From: Salipaludibacillus daqingensis
GTDB lineage: Bacteria > Bacillota > Bacilli > Bacillales > Salisediminibacteriaceae
DNA: 64,000 bases
Reading direction: 5' to 3'
Assembly: GCF_029891575.1 (NCBI RefSeq)
Contig: NZ_JARZHF010000001.1
Coordinates: 496,001-560,000 of the forward strand
Part shown: positions 46,954-55,621 of the stretch, piece after piece
Numbering within the stretch: the first letter of the stretch is position 1
Layout: each line of letters begins with the position of its first letter
Notes under the pieces: generated by a model
Told to the model about the DNA's origin: nothing
The model's input: the letters and a program-made list of their open reading frames with translations, nothing else
Databases searched by the model: none
Made by a program: the position numbers and the translations under genes

Positions 46954-46984
46954 AAAAAAGAGCACACGTCACTATGTGCTCTTT
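46954..46984 (-). terminator. Terminator of sigK
   Basis: 10-bp perfect stem AAAGAGCACA/TGTGCTCTTT with an 8-nt loop; TTTTTTAC follows on the minus strand. Confidence 0.88.
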
Positions 46985-46996
46985 CATTTTTCATTG

Positions 46997-47725
46997 TTAT
47001 GTTTCCTTGTCTTCCGTGCGATATGCAGCCTTTTGATGACGATAAAATTCATGAAATAACTTCATCAACGCTCTTTTTTCAATTCGAGAAACGTAACTTC
47101 TTGATATGCCTAAATCTTTTGCTATTTCTCGCTGCGTTTTCTCCTTTTTCATATCCAATCCAAATCGTCCAACAACCACTTCTTTTTCTCGTTTATTTAG
47201 TACATGAATATATTGATATATTTGCTGCTTCTCCATCTTCAACTGAATTTGATCAACTAGGTCCTCCGTTTCTGCTTGGAGAACATCCATCAGGCTTATT
47301 TCATTTCCTTCTTTATCTTGCCCAATCGGATCATGCAAAGAGATATCCTTGCGAACTTTCTTCAAAGCACGAAGGTGCATTAGGATTTCATTCTCAATAC
47401 ATCTTGCTGCGTAAGTTGCCAATTTTGTTCCTTTCCCTGAAGAGTAACTTTCGATCGCCTTGATAAGGCCAATCGTTCCGATAGAGATAAGATCTTCCGT
47501 ATCTTCATTTGTATTCTCAAACTTCTTGACGATGTGTGCCACTAGTCTAAGGTTATGTTCAATAAGTAAATGTCTTGCCTCTTCATCCCCCTCTTGCATA
47601 AGTTCAATGTATTTCTTTTCATCCTTCTGACTGAGTGGTTGCGGAAACGCATTGTTCCTCACAAATGATACAAAAACGAGCAGTTCCTTTACAAAATGTG
47701 TGACCGCAACAAGTATACTGGACAT
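46997..47725 (-). CDS. sigK: Sporulation sigma factor SigK precursor (uninterrupted)
   Basis: Late mother-cell sigma factor, 242 residues, made as pro-SigK with a hydrophobic N-terminal pro-sequence (about residues 1-20) removed by SpoIVFB. Region 2 is [17 protein letters not shown], then [18 protein letters not shown]; region 4 helix-turn-helix is [20 protein letters not shown]. The frame is continuous, unlike B. subtilis 168 where the skin element splits it. AGGAG lies 9 nt before the ATG. A SigE-like -10 (CATATATAT) is upstream without a clear -35. Confidence 0.96.
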   Translation of the reverse strand: MSSILVAVTHFVKELLVFVSFVRNNAFPQPLSQKDEKKYIELMQEGDEEARHLLIEHNLRLVAHIVKKFENTNEDTEDLISIGTIGLIKAIESYSSGKGTKLATYAARCIENEILMHLRALKKVRKDISLHDPIGQDKEGNEISLMDVLQAETEDLVDQIQLKMEKQQIYQYIHVLNKREKEVVVGRFGLDMKKEKTQREIAKDLGISRSYVSRIEKRALMKLFHEFYRHQKAAYRTEDKET

Positions 47726-47888
47726 GCATCCACACTCCTCCTTTTGTCTCGTGATTCATATATATGCCTAGGAAAAGTTTTCTGTGTCTGTCTACTCCTA
47801 ATAATTAACGATGACGTTTTTATAAATTATTGGCACTAAAAAACCTTCCTAATAAAAGAAAGGTTTTAAAGAAATATTTGAATTTTAG

Positions 47889-49913
47889 TTAGTTCACCTT
47901 AAACCGGTTGATGACTTTTTCTAAATCTATCATTGTCATTTCTAGATTTTCTGACAAGCTGCCTAACTCCTCGGCTGCTGCAAATTGTTCTTCCGTTGTT
48001 GCACTAACCTCTTCTGTAGCAGCAGAAGTGACTTCTGTGATCGCGCCCATATCAGAAATGGATTTCTCAACCTTCTCTTTTGTCACGTTCATTTTTTCAA
48101 TCGATTTCTCCATCGATTGAATAGCTTGAAAAATATCATCTGTGTCTTGGATAATATGGTCAAAAGAAAGCTGCGTTTCTTTCACAGACTCCGTCTGTTC
48201 TTCAAATAAGTTTACGGACGTTTGCACAAGCTCAACGGAGTTACTTGTCTGACCTAATATCTTTTTAATGATTTCTTCTATTTTTTTCGTTGAAGATTTT
48301 GACTGCTCAGCTAGCTTCCTTACTTCATCTGCAACAACAGCAAAACCTCTTCCGGCTTCGCCTGCACGGGCTGCTTCAATACTCGCATTCAGTGCTAATA
48401 GATTTGTTTGATCACTAATGTCGTTGATCATGGAAACAACGCCTTGAATCCCTGTTACTTCATTGCTTAATTTCTCAATCGTATCTTTTATTTGAATAAT
48501 ATTGTCACCGACACGATGATTTTTCATTGTTAACACTTCCATTTGATTCACGGAGTGTTGGCTGGACTTTTTCGTATTTGTTGCTGCACGAGATACATCA
48601 TCAACATTTTTTTCTACATCAGCTATTTCATAAGACAACCCTTGCATTTCCGTCGTTGTCTTCTCAGAATAATCTACTTGTTCCATCGCTCCATTTGCTA
48701 CATCTTCAATCGAACCTGCAATTTGATCCGCTGTTTGAGAAGATTGAATCGAGATCGTTTTTAATTGTTCTGCGCTTTTCACTGCACTCGTTGACATTTT
48801 TTGATTTTCCAAAATAATATCTTTTATGTTCAACAACATATTGTTAAAGCTCGAGCCTAATTGTCCAATTTCATTATTCCCAATCTCTTCAGTTCGAACC
48901 GTTAAGTCCCCTTGTTCTGCTTTTTTCATCAAATGGACGATTTTATCGACCGGTTTCGTAATCGTAAATGTGATAAACACTCCGATTAAGCTAGCCACCA
49001 AAGCAAAGATAACAACTAGGATGACAACATACTGAATCATATCGTTCATTTCTTGCATTAACGCAGATTTTGGCGTAGAAATGACTACTTGCCAATCATT
49101 TGATGTCATATGAGATGACATAATAGACTGTTCATTTTCATTATTTAAAACGTACTCACTACCTACTTCTTCAGACATACTACTTGCAACTACATGATTA
49201 GTTGAATCGATAATATAAATTTCTTTCTCTGCAATATCTTCATCTACACGAAATACTTCATCAAATAAAGAAGATTCAATTTGAAGGACGACTGTTCCAT
49301 CAATCCCATTTCGAAACACATAAATATAGTCAGACGATTCATCTAGTCCCGCTACCCAAGCAATATTTCTCTCTTGAATAAACGCTTCTACTTCTGGATT
49401 TATTATTTCATCGACATTCATTCCTACGGACGTTCTTCCTAACACTTCGCCATCCGTTCTTTGATAGAAAAAATGTTCAAGGTGAGAGGTACTGTTTGCA
49501 ATGGAAGAAAAGAAGTCTGCAATTTCTCGTTTTGTTTGGAATTCTTCTCCTCCATCAAGTTCATCAAAATCTTGTGTTAATTCTTGATAGAAACTTTGAT
49601 CAGAAAAAGGTCTCATCGTTATATCTTCTATTTGTTCAATCGTATGGTTAATATTTTCTGAAATTTGAAAGCCAACATCTTCACTCATTTCTGAAACTTT
49701 TTCTTCTAGTGTATTTTTTGACACACTATAAACGAGTGTAGCTATGATAATGCTCGGAATGACACTCAGTAAAATAAATGATAATAGCAATTTATACTTC
49801 AATGATAACTGTCTTTTCCCTTCTTGTTTCACAATCGTTTTTCTTTGCTCTTTTTTCTTTCCCTTAAACAAACTCAAATGAGGTAATTTAATGTTGAACT
49901 TCTTAAGACCCAT
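47889..49913 (-). CDS. Methyl-accepting chemotaxis protein with dCache-type sensor
   Basis: Transmembrane chemoreceptor of 674 residues. Basic N-terminal cytoplasmic tail, TM1 near residues 40-60, extracellular double-Cache sensor (about 65-285), TM2 near 295, HAMP (about 315-370) and a long signalling domain with the hairpin tip region [19 protein letters not shown] near 515. It ends without the C-terminal pentapeptide of E. coli receptors. ATG 49913 has GGGG 6 nt upstream; ATG 49931 has none. The ligand is unknown; B. subtilis McpA/B/C-like receptors sense amino acids or pH. Confidence 0.92.
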   Translation of the reverse strand: MGLKKFNIKLPHLSLFKGKKKEQRKTIVKQEGKRQLSLKYKLLLSFILLSVIPSIIIATLVYSVSKNTLEEKVSEMSEDVGFQISENINHTIEQIEDITMRPFSDQSFYQELTQDFDELDGGEEFQTKREIADFFSSIANSTSHLEHFFYQRTDGEVLGRTSVGMNVDEIINPEVEAFIQERNIAWVAGLDESSDYIYVFRNGIDGTVVLQIESSLFDEVFRVDEDIAEKEIYIIDSTNHVVASSMSEEVGSEYVLNNENEQSIMSSHMTSNDWQVVISTPKSALMQEMNDMIQYVVILVVIFALVASLIGVFITFTITKPVDKIVHLMKKAEQGDLTVRTEEIGNNEIGQLGSSFNNMLLNIKDIILENQKMSTSAVKSAEQLKTISIQSSQTADQIAGSIEDVANGAMEQVDYSEKTTTEMQGLSYEIADVEKNVDDVSRAATNTKKSSQHSVNQMEVLTMKNHRVGDNIIQIKDTIEKLSNEVTGIQGVVSMINDISDQTNLLALNASIEAARAGEAGRGFAVVADEVRKLAEQSKSSTKKIEEIIKKILGQTSNSVELVQTSVNLFEEQTESVKETQLSFDHIIQDTDDIFQAIQSMEKSIEKMNVTKEKVEKSISDMGAITEVTSAATEEVSATTEEQFAAAEELGSLSENLEMTMIDLEKVINRFKVN

Positions 49914-50296
49914 TTTTTGTCCCCATCCCATCAGATATTTTTAATGCTTAGCTTTCTCACCACAAGATTATTAATTTATTTAATTATGTATGTAAAGACT
50001 ACCCTTAGCACCAGAACCCTCTGAATATGAAAGCGTTTTAAATTTATTAATGACTAAAGGAAGGTGATAATAGTCCCCCTTATATAGTATCAAATGAACG
50101 AAATACTGTCTATAAATTTTTTAGATTATATTAAAGAACGAGTATAATCGTTGAAAGTCTTATTCCCTTTTAAAACAAATCCCCAGAGCCTTTCGATCAT
50201 CACAAAGAGACGCCATCCGTTACAGTAACTAATCGGATAAAAATCAACAGTTCAATTACACTTTAGAGGTTCCTAAAATGTTAACTGATCTAACTT
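49914..50296. other. AT-rich region upstream of the chemoreceptor; cre-like site
   Basis: This gap holds a CcpA cre-like element, TGAAAGCGTTTTAA at 50028-50041, with one or two mismatches. It is suitably placed to act on the minus-strand chemoreceptor gene. No SigD promoter was found for the receptor and no gene is seen here. Confidence 0.4.
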
Positions 50297-50326
50297 TTTA
50301 CAACTTTTCTTTCCTTAGTGTATAAT
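50297..50326 (+). promoter_or_regulatory. SigA promoter of the aldo/keto reductase gene
   Basis: TTTACA (50297-50302), 18-bp spacer, perfect TATAAT (50321-50326), 77 bp before the start codon. Confidence 0.7.
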
Positions 50327-50403
50327 TGGAGGAAATGTTATTATTATCGTTTATCCTTCTTCTTTTTCTATTTGAAGGATACTAAATTTAGAGGAGTGAT
50401 TTG

Positions 50404-51228
50404 ATGGACTTTGTAACACTAAATAATGGATTAAAGATGCCACAACTAGGATTTGGCGTTTGGCAAGTAGAAGATCAAGAAGCTGTTAAAGCGGTTTCAA
50501 CCGCGTTCGAAACAGGGTACCGCTCCATTGATACTGCAATGATTTACAAAAATGAACGAGGAGTTGGCGAAGCAATAAAACAAAGTTCATTACCAAGAGA
50601 AGAACTTTTCATCACGACGAAAGTTTGGAATGCAGACCAAGGCTACGACAATACTCTTAAAGCATTTGAAGAAAGCTTAGAAAGATTAGGCTTAGATTAT
50701 GTTGATTTATATTTAATTCATTGGCCAACACCAGAATTTGATAACTACGTTGATACATATCGTGCAATGGAGAAATTATACAATGACGGTCGAGTCAAAG
50801 CGATAGGGGTTTGTAACTTTGATATTGATCATTTGCAGCGATTATTAGATGAATGCGATGTAAAGCCAGCAGTTAACCAAGTAGAATGTCATCCATTCTT
50901 AGCTCAAAATGAACTGAAAACGTTTTGTAAAAAACACGATATCTTTTTAGAGGCATGGAGCCCATTGATGCAAGGTGGGGAAGTTCTAAATCACCCTGTT
51001 GTGCAAGGCATTGCTAGAGACCATCAAAAAACAGGGGCTCAAGTCATTATCAGGTGGCACCTTCAAAACGATTCCATCGTGATTCCTAAGTCCGTGACAC
51101 CTTCTCGAATTGAAGAAAATTTCCAAGTATTTGACTTTGAATTAAGTGATGATGAAATGGAAATCATCAACCACTTAGATCGTGGGGAACGGAAAGGTCC
51201 TAAACCTAGTGAAATGAACGTGAGATAA
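50404..51228 (+). CDS. Aldo/keto reductase (AKR5 type, YvgN/YtbE-like)
   Basis: NADPH-dependent carbonyl reductase acting on aldehydes such as methylglyoxal in related Bacillus enzymes. Catalytic tetrad visible: Asp in SIDTAMIY with its Tyr (near residues 44-49), Lys in TTKVW (near 75), His in LIHWP (near 108). The cofactor site IPKSVTPSRIEEN is near 227. ATG 50404 has GAGGAG 7 nt upstream; a TTG directly before it is a poorer choice. 274 residues, with its own promoter and terminator. Confidence 0.92.
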   Translation: MDFVTLNNGLKMPQLGFGVWQVEDQEAVKAVSTAFETGYRSIDTAMIYKNERGVGEAIKQSSLPREELFITTKVWNADQGYDNTLKAFEESLERLGLDYVDLYLIHWPTPEFDNYVDTYRAMEKLYNDGRVKAIGVCNFDIDHLQRLLDECDVKPAVNQVECHPFLAQNELKTFCKKHDIFLEAWSPLMQGGEVLNHPVVQGIARDHQKTGAQVIIRWHLQNDSIVIPKSVTPSRIEENFQVFDFELSDDEMEIINHLDRGERKGPKPSEMNVR

Positions 51229-51251
51229 CGTTAAATAGAGAAAGTCGTTTT

Positions 51252-51282
51252 AAAAAGCCAAGCAAATGTGCTTGGCTTTTTT
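51252..51282 (+). terminator. Terminator of the aldo/keto reductase gene
   Basis: 13-bp perfect stem AAAAAGCCAAGCA and complement with a 4-nt loop and a T-run; may also serve the converging STAS gene. Confidence 0.9.
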
Positions 51283-51317
51283 ATGTACAATCATTTTAAA
51301 ATATAGTAGTTAAATGC

Positions 51318-52145
51318 TTAACTGATGATTTCTGCATCCTCTAAAGCCCGTTGAACATTCGAAGTAATGGTAACTTTTTCAAAATGAATGTTTTGCTGAA
51401 TAACCGTCATGGCAATGTTTGATTGTACTCCAGCGAGGGTAATATTAACACCAATCAGGCTTAAAGATTGAATGGTCGCATTCAAATAAGAAGCCACAAT
51501 ATTATCTATTTTAGGAACACCAGACATGTCAAATATGAGTCGATTGATTTTTCTTTGTTGACATTGCTCTAGTGTTTCATGCATAAGGAGCTGACCTCGT
51601 CGTTCATCTATTTTTCCAATTAAAGGGCAAATCGCTATCTTTTCAGTAATATTTATGATGGGAACAGACAACTCATTCAGTTTTTCATAATATTGCAATT
51701 CTTTATCTTTCGCTGCTTGAACGTGAGCAGTTAATACTTCTTTCACAGCTTCATTGATTTCTTTATTTAATAAATCATGGACATGCAAAAGCTCGTTTGT
51801 CGATAGATCGAAACGATCTTGGGCTTCCTTTTGAAACATCGTCCAGATCGTTGTAGACATTTCATAAAGACCATCTATTATTGCACTTACCGATATATTT
51901 TGAGCAAGGCCTAACTGATCAGCTTCTGTGTCTATGAGTAATTCATCCTTCTCTAGCTTCGAAACTTCATTAACTAAATGATTTTGAAAACGATGAAGAA
52001 AGTGCAAGAATATATTTCTTAGTTGATCTGTATCTTGATGATGAGCCATACTGCTGTGCATCATCACTTTATTAATAAGTTCATTTTCATTTTCAATAAC
52101 ATGATTTACAATCGTTTGCGACATTTGATTCATACTTCTTTTCAT
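51318..52145 (-). CDS. RsbR-family STAS-domain protein
   Basis: 275 residues. A helical N-terminal sensor-like domain (1-150) is followed by a STAS domain (about 160-270) with IAICPLIGKIDERRG near 170 and DMSGVPKIDNIVAS near 205. The Ser in DMSG sits where RsbR proteins carry the phosphorylated Thr/Ser. RsbR paralogues form stressosomes that control SigB. No rsbS, rsbT or SigB genes are nearby, so it is an orphan subunit. It diverges from the HxlR regulator. Confidence 0.85.
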   Translation of the reverse strand: MKRSMNQMSQTIVNHVIENENELINKVMMHSSMAHHQDTDQLRNIFLHFLHRFQNHLVNEVSKLEKDELLIDTEADQLGLAQNISVSAIIDGLYEMSTTIWTMFQKEAQDRFDLSTNELLHVHDLLNKEINEAVKEVLTAHVQAAKDKELQYYEKLNELSVPIINITEKIAICPLIGKIDERRGQLLMHETLEQCQQRKINRLIFDMSGVPKIDNIVASYLNATIQSLSLIGVNITLAGVQSNIAMTVIQQNIHFEKVTITSNVQRALEDAEIIS

Positions 52146-52268
52146 GAATGACGTTATCTCCTTTTAGTATCTGCCTTTGCCTCATCTATTACTGGGGTCA
52201 TTACTAGTTTGTCACATTCTATCCATAGATGTAAGAAGTATATTTTAATATACCTAGGAGGAACACTT

Positions 52269-52652
52269 ATGAAAATCAATCAAATCAAAGCAATTAAAGC
52301 AACTCTCAATATTGTTTGTGGAAAATGGAAAGCACCTATTTTATTGGTTCTAGTAGAGAAGGAATTACGATTCAGTGAAATAAAAAATAGTTTACCTAAA
52401 ATCAATCATCAAACATTGATAAAGCAGTTAAAACAATTAGAAAAGGATGGGCTTATTTCTAGGACATCCTACCAAGAAGTTCCGCCGAGAGTAGAATATC
52501 GATTAACAGAGTATGGCGCTGAGTTAGAAGAACTGTTAAACGATATGATGACGTGGGGAGAAAAACATTTAGAAATGAACAATACCATTTTAGAAGAAGA
52601 TGAAGTCATTTATGATCGACACGAATTAGATGGAGAAATGTCTCACCAATAA
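52269..52652 (+). CDS. HxlR-family transcriptional regulator
   Basis: A 127-residue winged-helix protein: VCGKWKAPILLVL near residue 16 and LPKINHQTLIKQLKQLEKDGLI near 42 are typical of HxlR proteins. The early Cys in IVCGKW aligns with the redox-sensing Cys of HypR/YodB-type members. ATG 52269 has a perfect GGAGG 7 nt upstream; a longer in-frame start at 52209 lacks one. The target is unknown; a divergent STAS gene is adjacent. Confidence 0.9.
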   Translation: MKINQIKAIKATLNIVCGKWKAPILLVLVEKELRFSEIKNSLPKINHQTLIKQLKQLEKDGLISRTSYQEVPPRVEYRLTEYGAELEELLNDMMTWGEKHLEMNNTILEEDEVIYDRHELDGEMSHQ

Positions 52653-52693
52653 AAAAGCTTGCAATGGAGTTATCCTCCGTTGCAAGCTTTTTA
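52652..52693. terminator. Bidirectional terminator between the HxlR gene and dapF
   Basis: Stem of about 18 bp (AAAAAGCTTGCAA-T-GGAG with complement, one wobble) around a 5-nt loop, with A and T runs on both sides. Confidence 0.9.
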
Positions 52694-52706
52694 GTCGTGC
52701 ATGAGA

Positions 52707-53675
52707 TTAAATCATTGTTTTAGCTGCAGTAGCCAATTTGTCATAAAGGGCTATTTCATCATCGAATATCGTTTGATCAAAAATTTCAGCAGATTCTGGG
52801 CTTGAGAAATCAAACTCAACAGATGCTTCGTATTCATAAGTTGCGTTCCCTCGGAGTCGAATGAAATATTGACCATGATCATCATTCTTTACGACACATT
52901 CCACCATTCCGCCAGGGTTTAAGACGAGGATTTTCTCATTAAACTGCGTTAAACCTAACATACAAGAAACAAGAGAAGATGCTGACATGGCTGTTCCACA
53001 AGCATTTGTTAATCCTACTCCACGTTCAAAAGTTTGCACAAAGATTCGACCTTCTCCTAAATTTTTAACGAAGCTCACATTTACGCCATTTGGTAAAATA
53101 TCCGTTAACGAATTCGCTTGTTCTCCAACATCTTTCACTTCATCTGCTTTCACTTCATCCACAACTGTTACAATATGAGGATTAGGCACACTCAAAGCAG
53201 TAAACTTCAGATGAGAAGGAAGGCCTTTAATTAGCTGGTTAATGTGGTCCTTTTGCTCAGAAACAAGGGGAATGGTTTGTGTACTTAGCGAGACAGGTTC
53301 AATGGCCACTTCATAAGTAAGAATTCCTTCAAATAATTCTTCCACATGAGCCACTTCTAAATCAGCTTTCATTGTTTCGATATTCAATTTTTCTTTTCCT
53401 AAACGTTCTGCAACATATCTAGCGACACATCTTAATCCATTCCCGCACATCTCTGCCTCTGATCCATCAGTGTTAAACATACGCATTCTCGCATCAGCAT
53501 GTTCACTCTTTTGAATAAATAATATCCCATCAGAGCCAATAATTTTATCTCTTCCTGCTAGCTCATTGGAAAGAACTACTCGTTCTTCTTCTGTGAAGTC
53601 GTATTGACCATCCATTTCATCAATAATAATAAAATCATTTCCAGAACCATGGCACTTTAAAATATCTATCTTCAT
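52707..53675 (-). CDS. dapF: Diaminopimelate epimerase
   Basis: Interconverts LL- and meso-diaminopimelate for lysine and peptidoglycan. Substrate motif CHGSGNDFIIID near residue 8; the two catalytic Cys are in MCGNGLRCVARY (near 75) and TNACGTAMSAS (near 220). ATG 53675 has AAGGAGAG 8 nt upstream; the 12 extra upstream residues are unlikely. At 322 residues it is longer than the usual 270-290, with a C-terminal extension, and the second Cys motif is GLTNACGTAM rather than GET-ACGTG, a variant form. Confidence 0.9.
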   Translation of the reverse strand: MKIDILKCHGSGNDFIIIDEMDGQYDFTEEERVVLSNELAGRDKIIGSDGILFIQKSEHADARMRMFNTDGSEAEMCGNGLRCVARYVAERLGKEKLNIETMKADLEVAHVEELFEGILTYEVAIEPVSLSTQTIPLVSEQKDHINQLIKGLPSHLKFTALSVPNPHIVTVVDEVKADEVKDVGEQANSLTDILPNGVNVSFVKNLGEGRIFVQTFERGVGLTNACGTAMSASSLVSCMLGLTQFNEKILVLNPGGMVECVVKNDDHGQYFIRLRGNATYEYEASVEFDFSSPESAEIFDQTIFDDEIALYDKLATAAKTMI

Positions 53676-53765
53676 GTTAACTTCTCTCCTTAAAAACATT
53701 ATTCTCTTCATATCCCCTTATGATAATCGGTTTTGCTTATTAAGACAACGGTTGAGATCTTGACC

Positions 53766-53960
53766 TCAGATCCTCTTAGATGATGATAGATTTGAAATCG
53801 ACTCTCTTTTAAAAAAAGCAGTCATGCACTGCACCGCTCCCCACCCGTTCATTATTTCATCCATTTCTACTTCATTAACTTCAATCCCATTATTTTATAA
53901 CAATGATTTCGTATCTGGGCATCCAGTTAGCATGACGATATTCCCAGGCTCTAAAGTCAC
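53766..53960 (-). pseudogene. Dimethylarginine dimethylaminohydrolase (DDAH) C-terminal remnant
   Basis: A frame from 53960 reads VTLEPGNIVMLTGCPDTKSLL, a TAA (53897-53895), then NNGIEVNEVEMDEIMNGWGA and QCMTAFFKRE. This resembles the C-terminus of DDAH/arginine-deiminase-fold enzymes, where GCPKTK and a HCMT catalytic-Cys motif are expected. Only about 64 codons remain; the front is missing, one stop is internal, and the His before the catalytic Cys is Gln. The new 5' edge abuts the terminator of the selenoprotein gene. Confidence 0.7.
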
Positions 53961-53968
53961 AAAAACAA

Positions 53969-53997
53969 AAAACAACTTTCAAAAAGAAAGTTGTTTT
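53969..53997 (-). terminator. Terminator of the HesB-like selenoprotein gene
   Basis: 12-bp perfect stem AAAACAACTTTC/GAAAGTTGTTTT, 5-nt loop, then TTTTTTGTTTTTG on the minus strand. Confidence 0.85.
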
Positions 53998-54010
53998 CCT
54001 TATATACCTA

Positions 54011-54295
54011 TTAACAGCAGTCACTCTGATTACCAGTCATGACTAGACCACCGCCATCTGGGGTTTCTTGATACTCAAGCGCCATTCCACCAGTCTGTCC
54101 ATGAATCACTTTGTCGAATGCAACTTGAATGCCGTTTACTTCTTCCACTACATCTTCATCTGTTGGCTCATCCAGAGCCAAACCTAGTTGAGGTCCGCCT
54201 CAACCCATACCTGCCATGAAGATTTTGATGTTTTTCGCACCATGTTCATTCATGATTTCTTGAATATACCCTTTTGCTTTGTCTGTAATATTCAT
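54011..54295 (-). CDS. HesB/IscA-like selenoprotein (in-frame TGA at codon 32)
   Basis: Reading from ATG 54295 (GAGGTG 5-7 nt upstream), the frame runs 95 codons to TAA 54013-54011 with a single TGA at 54202-54200. Around it the protein reads MAGMG-[TGA]-GGPQLGLALDEP. Family members have Cys there (GCGGP). The frame continues 62 sense codons with typical HesB-like sequence and ends SDCC, keeping the C-terminal cysteine pair. A SECIS-like hairpin follows the TGA. I interpret the TGA as selenocysteine. HesB-like selenoproteins are known in other bacteria. The role is probably Fe-S or redox-linked; the substrate is unknown. The alternative is a pseudogene with one nonsense mutation. Sec machinery is not in this window. 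Confidence 0.82.
54163..54181 (-). promoter_or_regulatory. Bacterial SECIS-like hairpin
   Basis: In the mRNA, UUGGCUC pairs perfectly with GAGCCAA around a 5-nt loop, UGGAU. The stem begins 18 nt and the loop 25 nt after the UGA, and G is the second loop base. Both fit the loose bacterial SECIS rules (loop 16-37 nt after UGA, G in the first two loop bases). The codons involved also encode normal family residues. Confidence 0.65.
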
Positions 54296-54366
54296 ATTTT
54301 CACCTCTATTTATTTTCAAATCAAGGCTATTTTATCAATAAAACAAAGCAAATTCAACGAGGTTGC

Positions 54367-55281
54367 TCATTCTAGACTTAATCCGTTGATAATTGTCTCA
54401 GCATTGTGACGAATCATCTTAAGGTACGTCTCCGCACCAGAGCCTTCTTGCCCAATGGCGTCTGTATACACTTCTCCAGCAATTTCAACTCCAGCATTGT
54501 CTGAAACAGTATCCATATAACGCTGATCTACGGTAGATTCAACGAATACGGCTGGTATTTCCTCGTCTTTAATAACGTCAATTAACCGATTAATTTGACC
54601 CGTTGTTCCTTCTTCATGTGAATTAATTTCCCAAATACCTTCCGTATGAAATCCATAATCTGCTCCAAAATATTTAAACGCATTTTCACTGACAATAATT
54701 GTTCGATGTTCTTCAGGAACGTCATTTACATTATCTTCAATCCATTGATCTAACTCATCTACTTCTTCTAAAAATGCATCAGCATTAGCTCGGTACTCCT
54801 CTTCACCATCCGGGTCACGGGCAACTAAGTCTTCTACTAAGTGATCTACATAATAAGTAGCATTTTTTGGACTTAACCAAGCATGAGGATCCGTTCCATC
54901 TTCTCCTTCCAGAGGTATTTCCGTAATTCCCTCTGATAAAGTAACAACTTCTGTGTCAGAAGCATTATCCACAACTTTTTCTAACCACTCTTCTAGTCCC
55001 AATCCATTGACATAAAACACTTCAGAATCGCTGACATTACGGAAATCACTCGGTACAGGCTCATATTCATGAGGTTCTTCTCCAATAGGAACGATGTAAT
55101 CTATCTCTCCTCGATCCCCCATTACTTCTCCAATAATATCTGCTAACACAGAAAAACTTGTCGTCACATATAAACCTTCTTCAACAGAAGTGTTGGATTG
55201 TTCTTGCTCATTACCATTGCCACAGCCAACTAAAACCCCACTAATAAACACGATTGAAAATAGCCATTTCCATTTGAACAT
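54367..55281 (-). CDS. Metal ABC transporter substrate-binding lipoprotein (ZnuA/MntA type), copy 1
   Basis: 304 residues. Lipoprotein signal with lipobox SGVLVGCGN (Cys 20), then a cluster A-I (TroA-like) fold. Likely metal ligands: His in EEPHEYEP near residue 68, His in DPHAWLSP near 132, Glu/Asp in the VFVESTVDQRY region near 240 and Asp in YTDAIG near 268. No His-rich loop is present, which favours Mn2+ over Zn2+. No permease or ATPase is adjacent. About two thirds identical by eye to its neighbour at 55622-56533. Own promoter with an MntR-like operator. Confidence 0.9.
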   Translation of the reverse strand: MFKWKWLFSIVFISGVLVGCGNGNEQEQSNTSVEEGLYVTTSFSVLADIIGEVMGDRGEIDYIVPIGEEPHEYEPVPSDFRNVSDSEVFYVNGLGLEEWLEKVVDNASDTEVVTLSEGITEIPLEGEDGTDPHAWLSPKNATYYVDHLVEDLVARDPDGEEEYRANADAFLEEVDELDQWIEDNVNDVPEEHRTIIVSENAFKYFGADYGFHTEGIWEINSHEEGTTGQINRLIDVIKDEEIPAVFVESTVDQRYMDTVSDNAGVEIAGEVYTDAIGQEGSGAETYLKMIRHNAETIINGLSLE

Positions 55282-55415
55282 TCGTTTTCATCTCTCCTTT
55301 AAAATAGTTATATAATTTTCAAATTTTATTTTCGAATTTAACATATGAACCGGTGTAAAAAGTGTGCACCAATCAAATGAAGTTGTTATTATGTTATTTT
55401 TTTAGCTATAACTAT

Positions 55416-55480
55416 AAAAGTTGCACTAAGGAAACTTTATTGTTAATTTGTATTATACATAGTGGACTGAAGGATGTAAA
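55416..55480 (-). promoter_or_regulatory. Promoter and MntR-like operator of metal-binding protein copy 1
   Basis: TTTACA (55475-55480), 17-bp spacer, TATAAT (55452-55457). Twelve bp downstream over the start site is a DtxR/MntR-type imperfect palindrome (55416-55439): arms AAAAGTTGCA and GGAAACTTTA around CTAA. Confidence 0.8.
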
Positions 55481-55570
55481 GGATTATAATTTATCGATAC
55501 ATTTTAATATATAATATCGATAAACTTCCTAAGTTTTGAATTGACTTATATCTTGCTAAACGATAAGAAA

Positions 55571-55596
55571 AGCATTCCAACCTATGTTGGAATGCT
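55571..55596 (-). terminator. Terminator of metal-binding protein copy 2
   Basis: 11-bp perfect stem AGCATTCCAAC/GTTGGAATGCT with a 4-nt loop; TTTTCTT follows on the minus strand. It separates the two paralogues into independent transcripts. Confidence 0.88.
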
Positions 55597-55621
55597 TTGG
55601 TCTACTAACACTTATATGTTA

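Noticed and set aside
47726-47800. SigE/SigK promoter upstream of sigK
   Set aside because: The -10-like CATATATAT is there, but no acceptable -35 at the right distance, so it is mentioned only in the gene entry.
53824-54042. 72-residue plus-strand frame opposite the DDAH remnant
   Set aside because: It has no ribosome binding site or recognisable domain, and it is antisense to the DDAH-like codons and the selenoprotein 3' end.
54011-54295. Simple pseudogene explanation for the in-frame TGA
   Set aside because: Not fully excluded, but the TGA is exactly at the ligand Cys, the rest of the frame is intact and a SECIS-like hairpin follows, so selenocysteine is the better reading.
54188-54409. 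73-residue plus-strand frame over the HesB-like gene
   Set aside because: Antisense to a clearly family-like protein on the minus strand and without a ribosome binding site.
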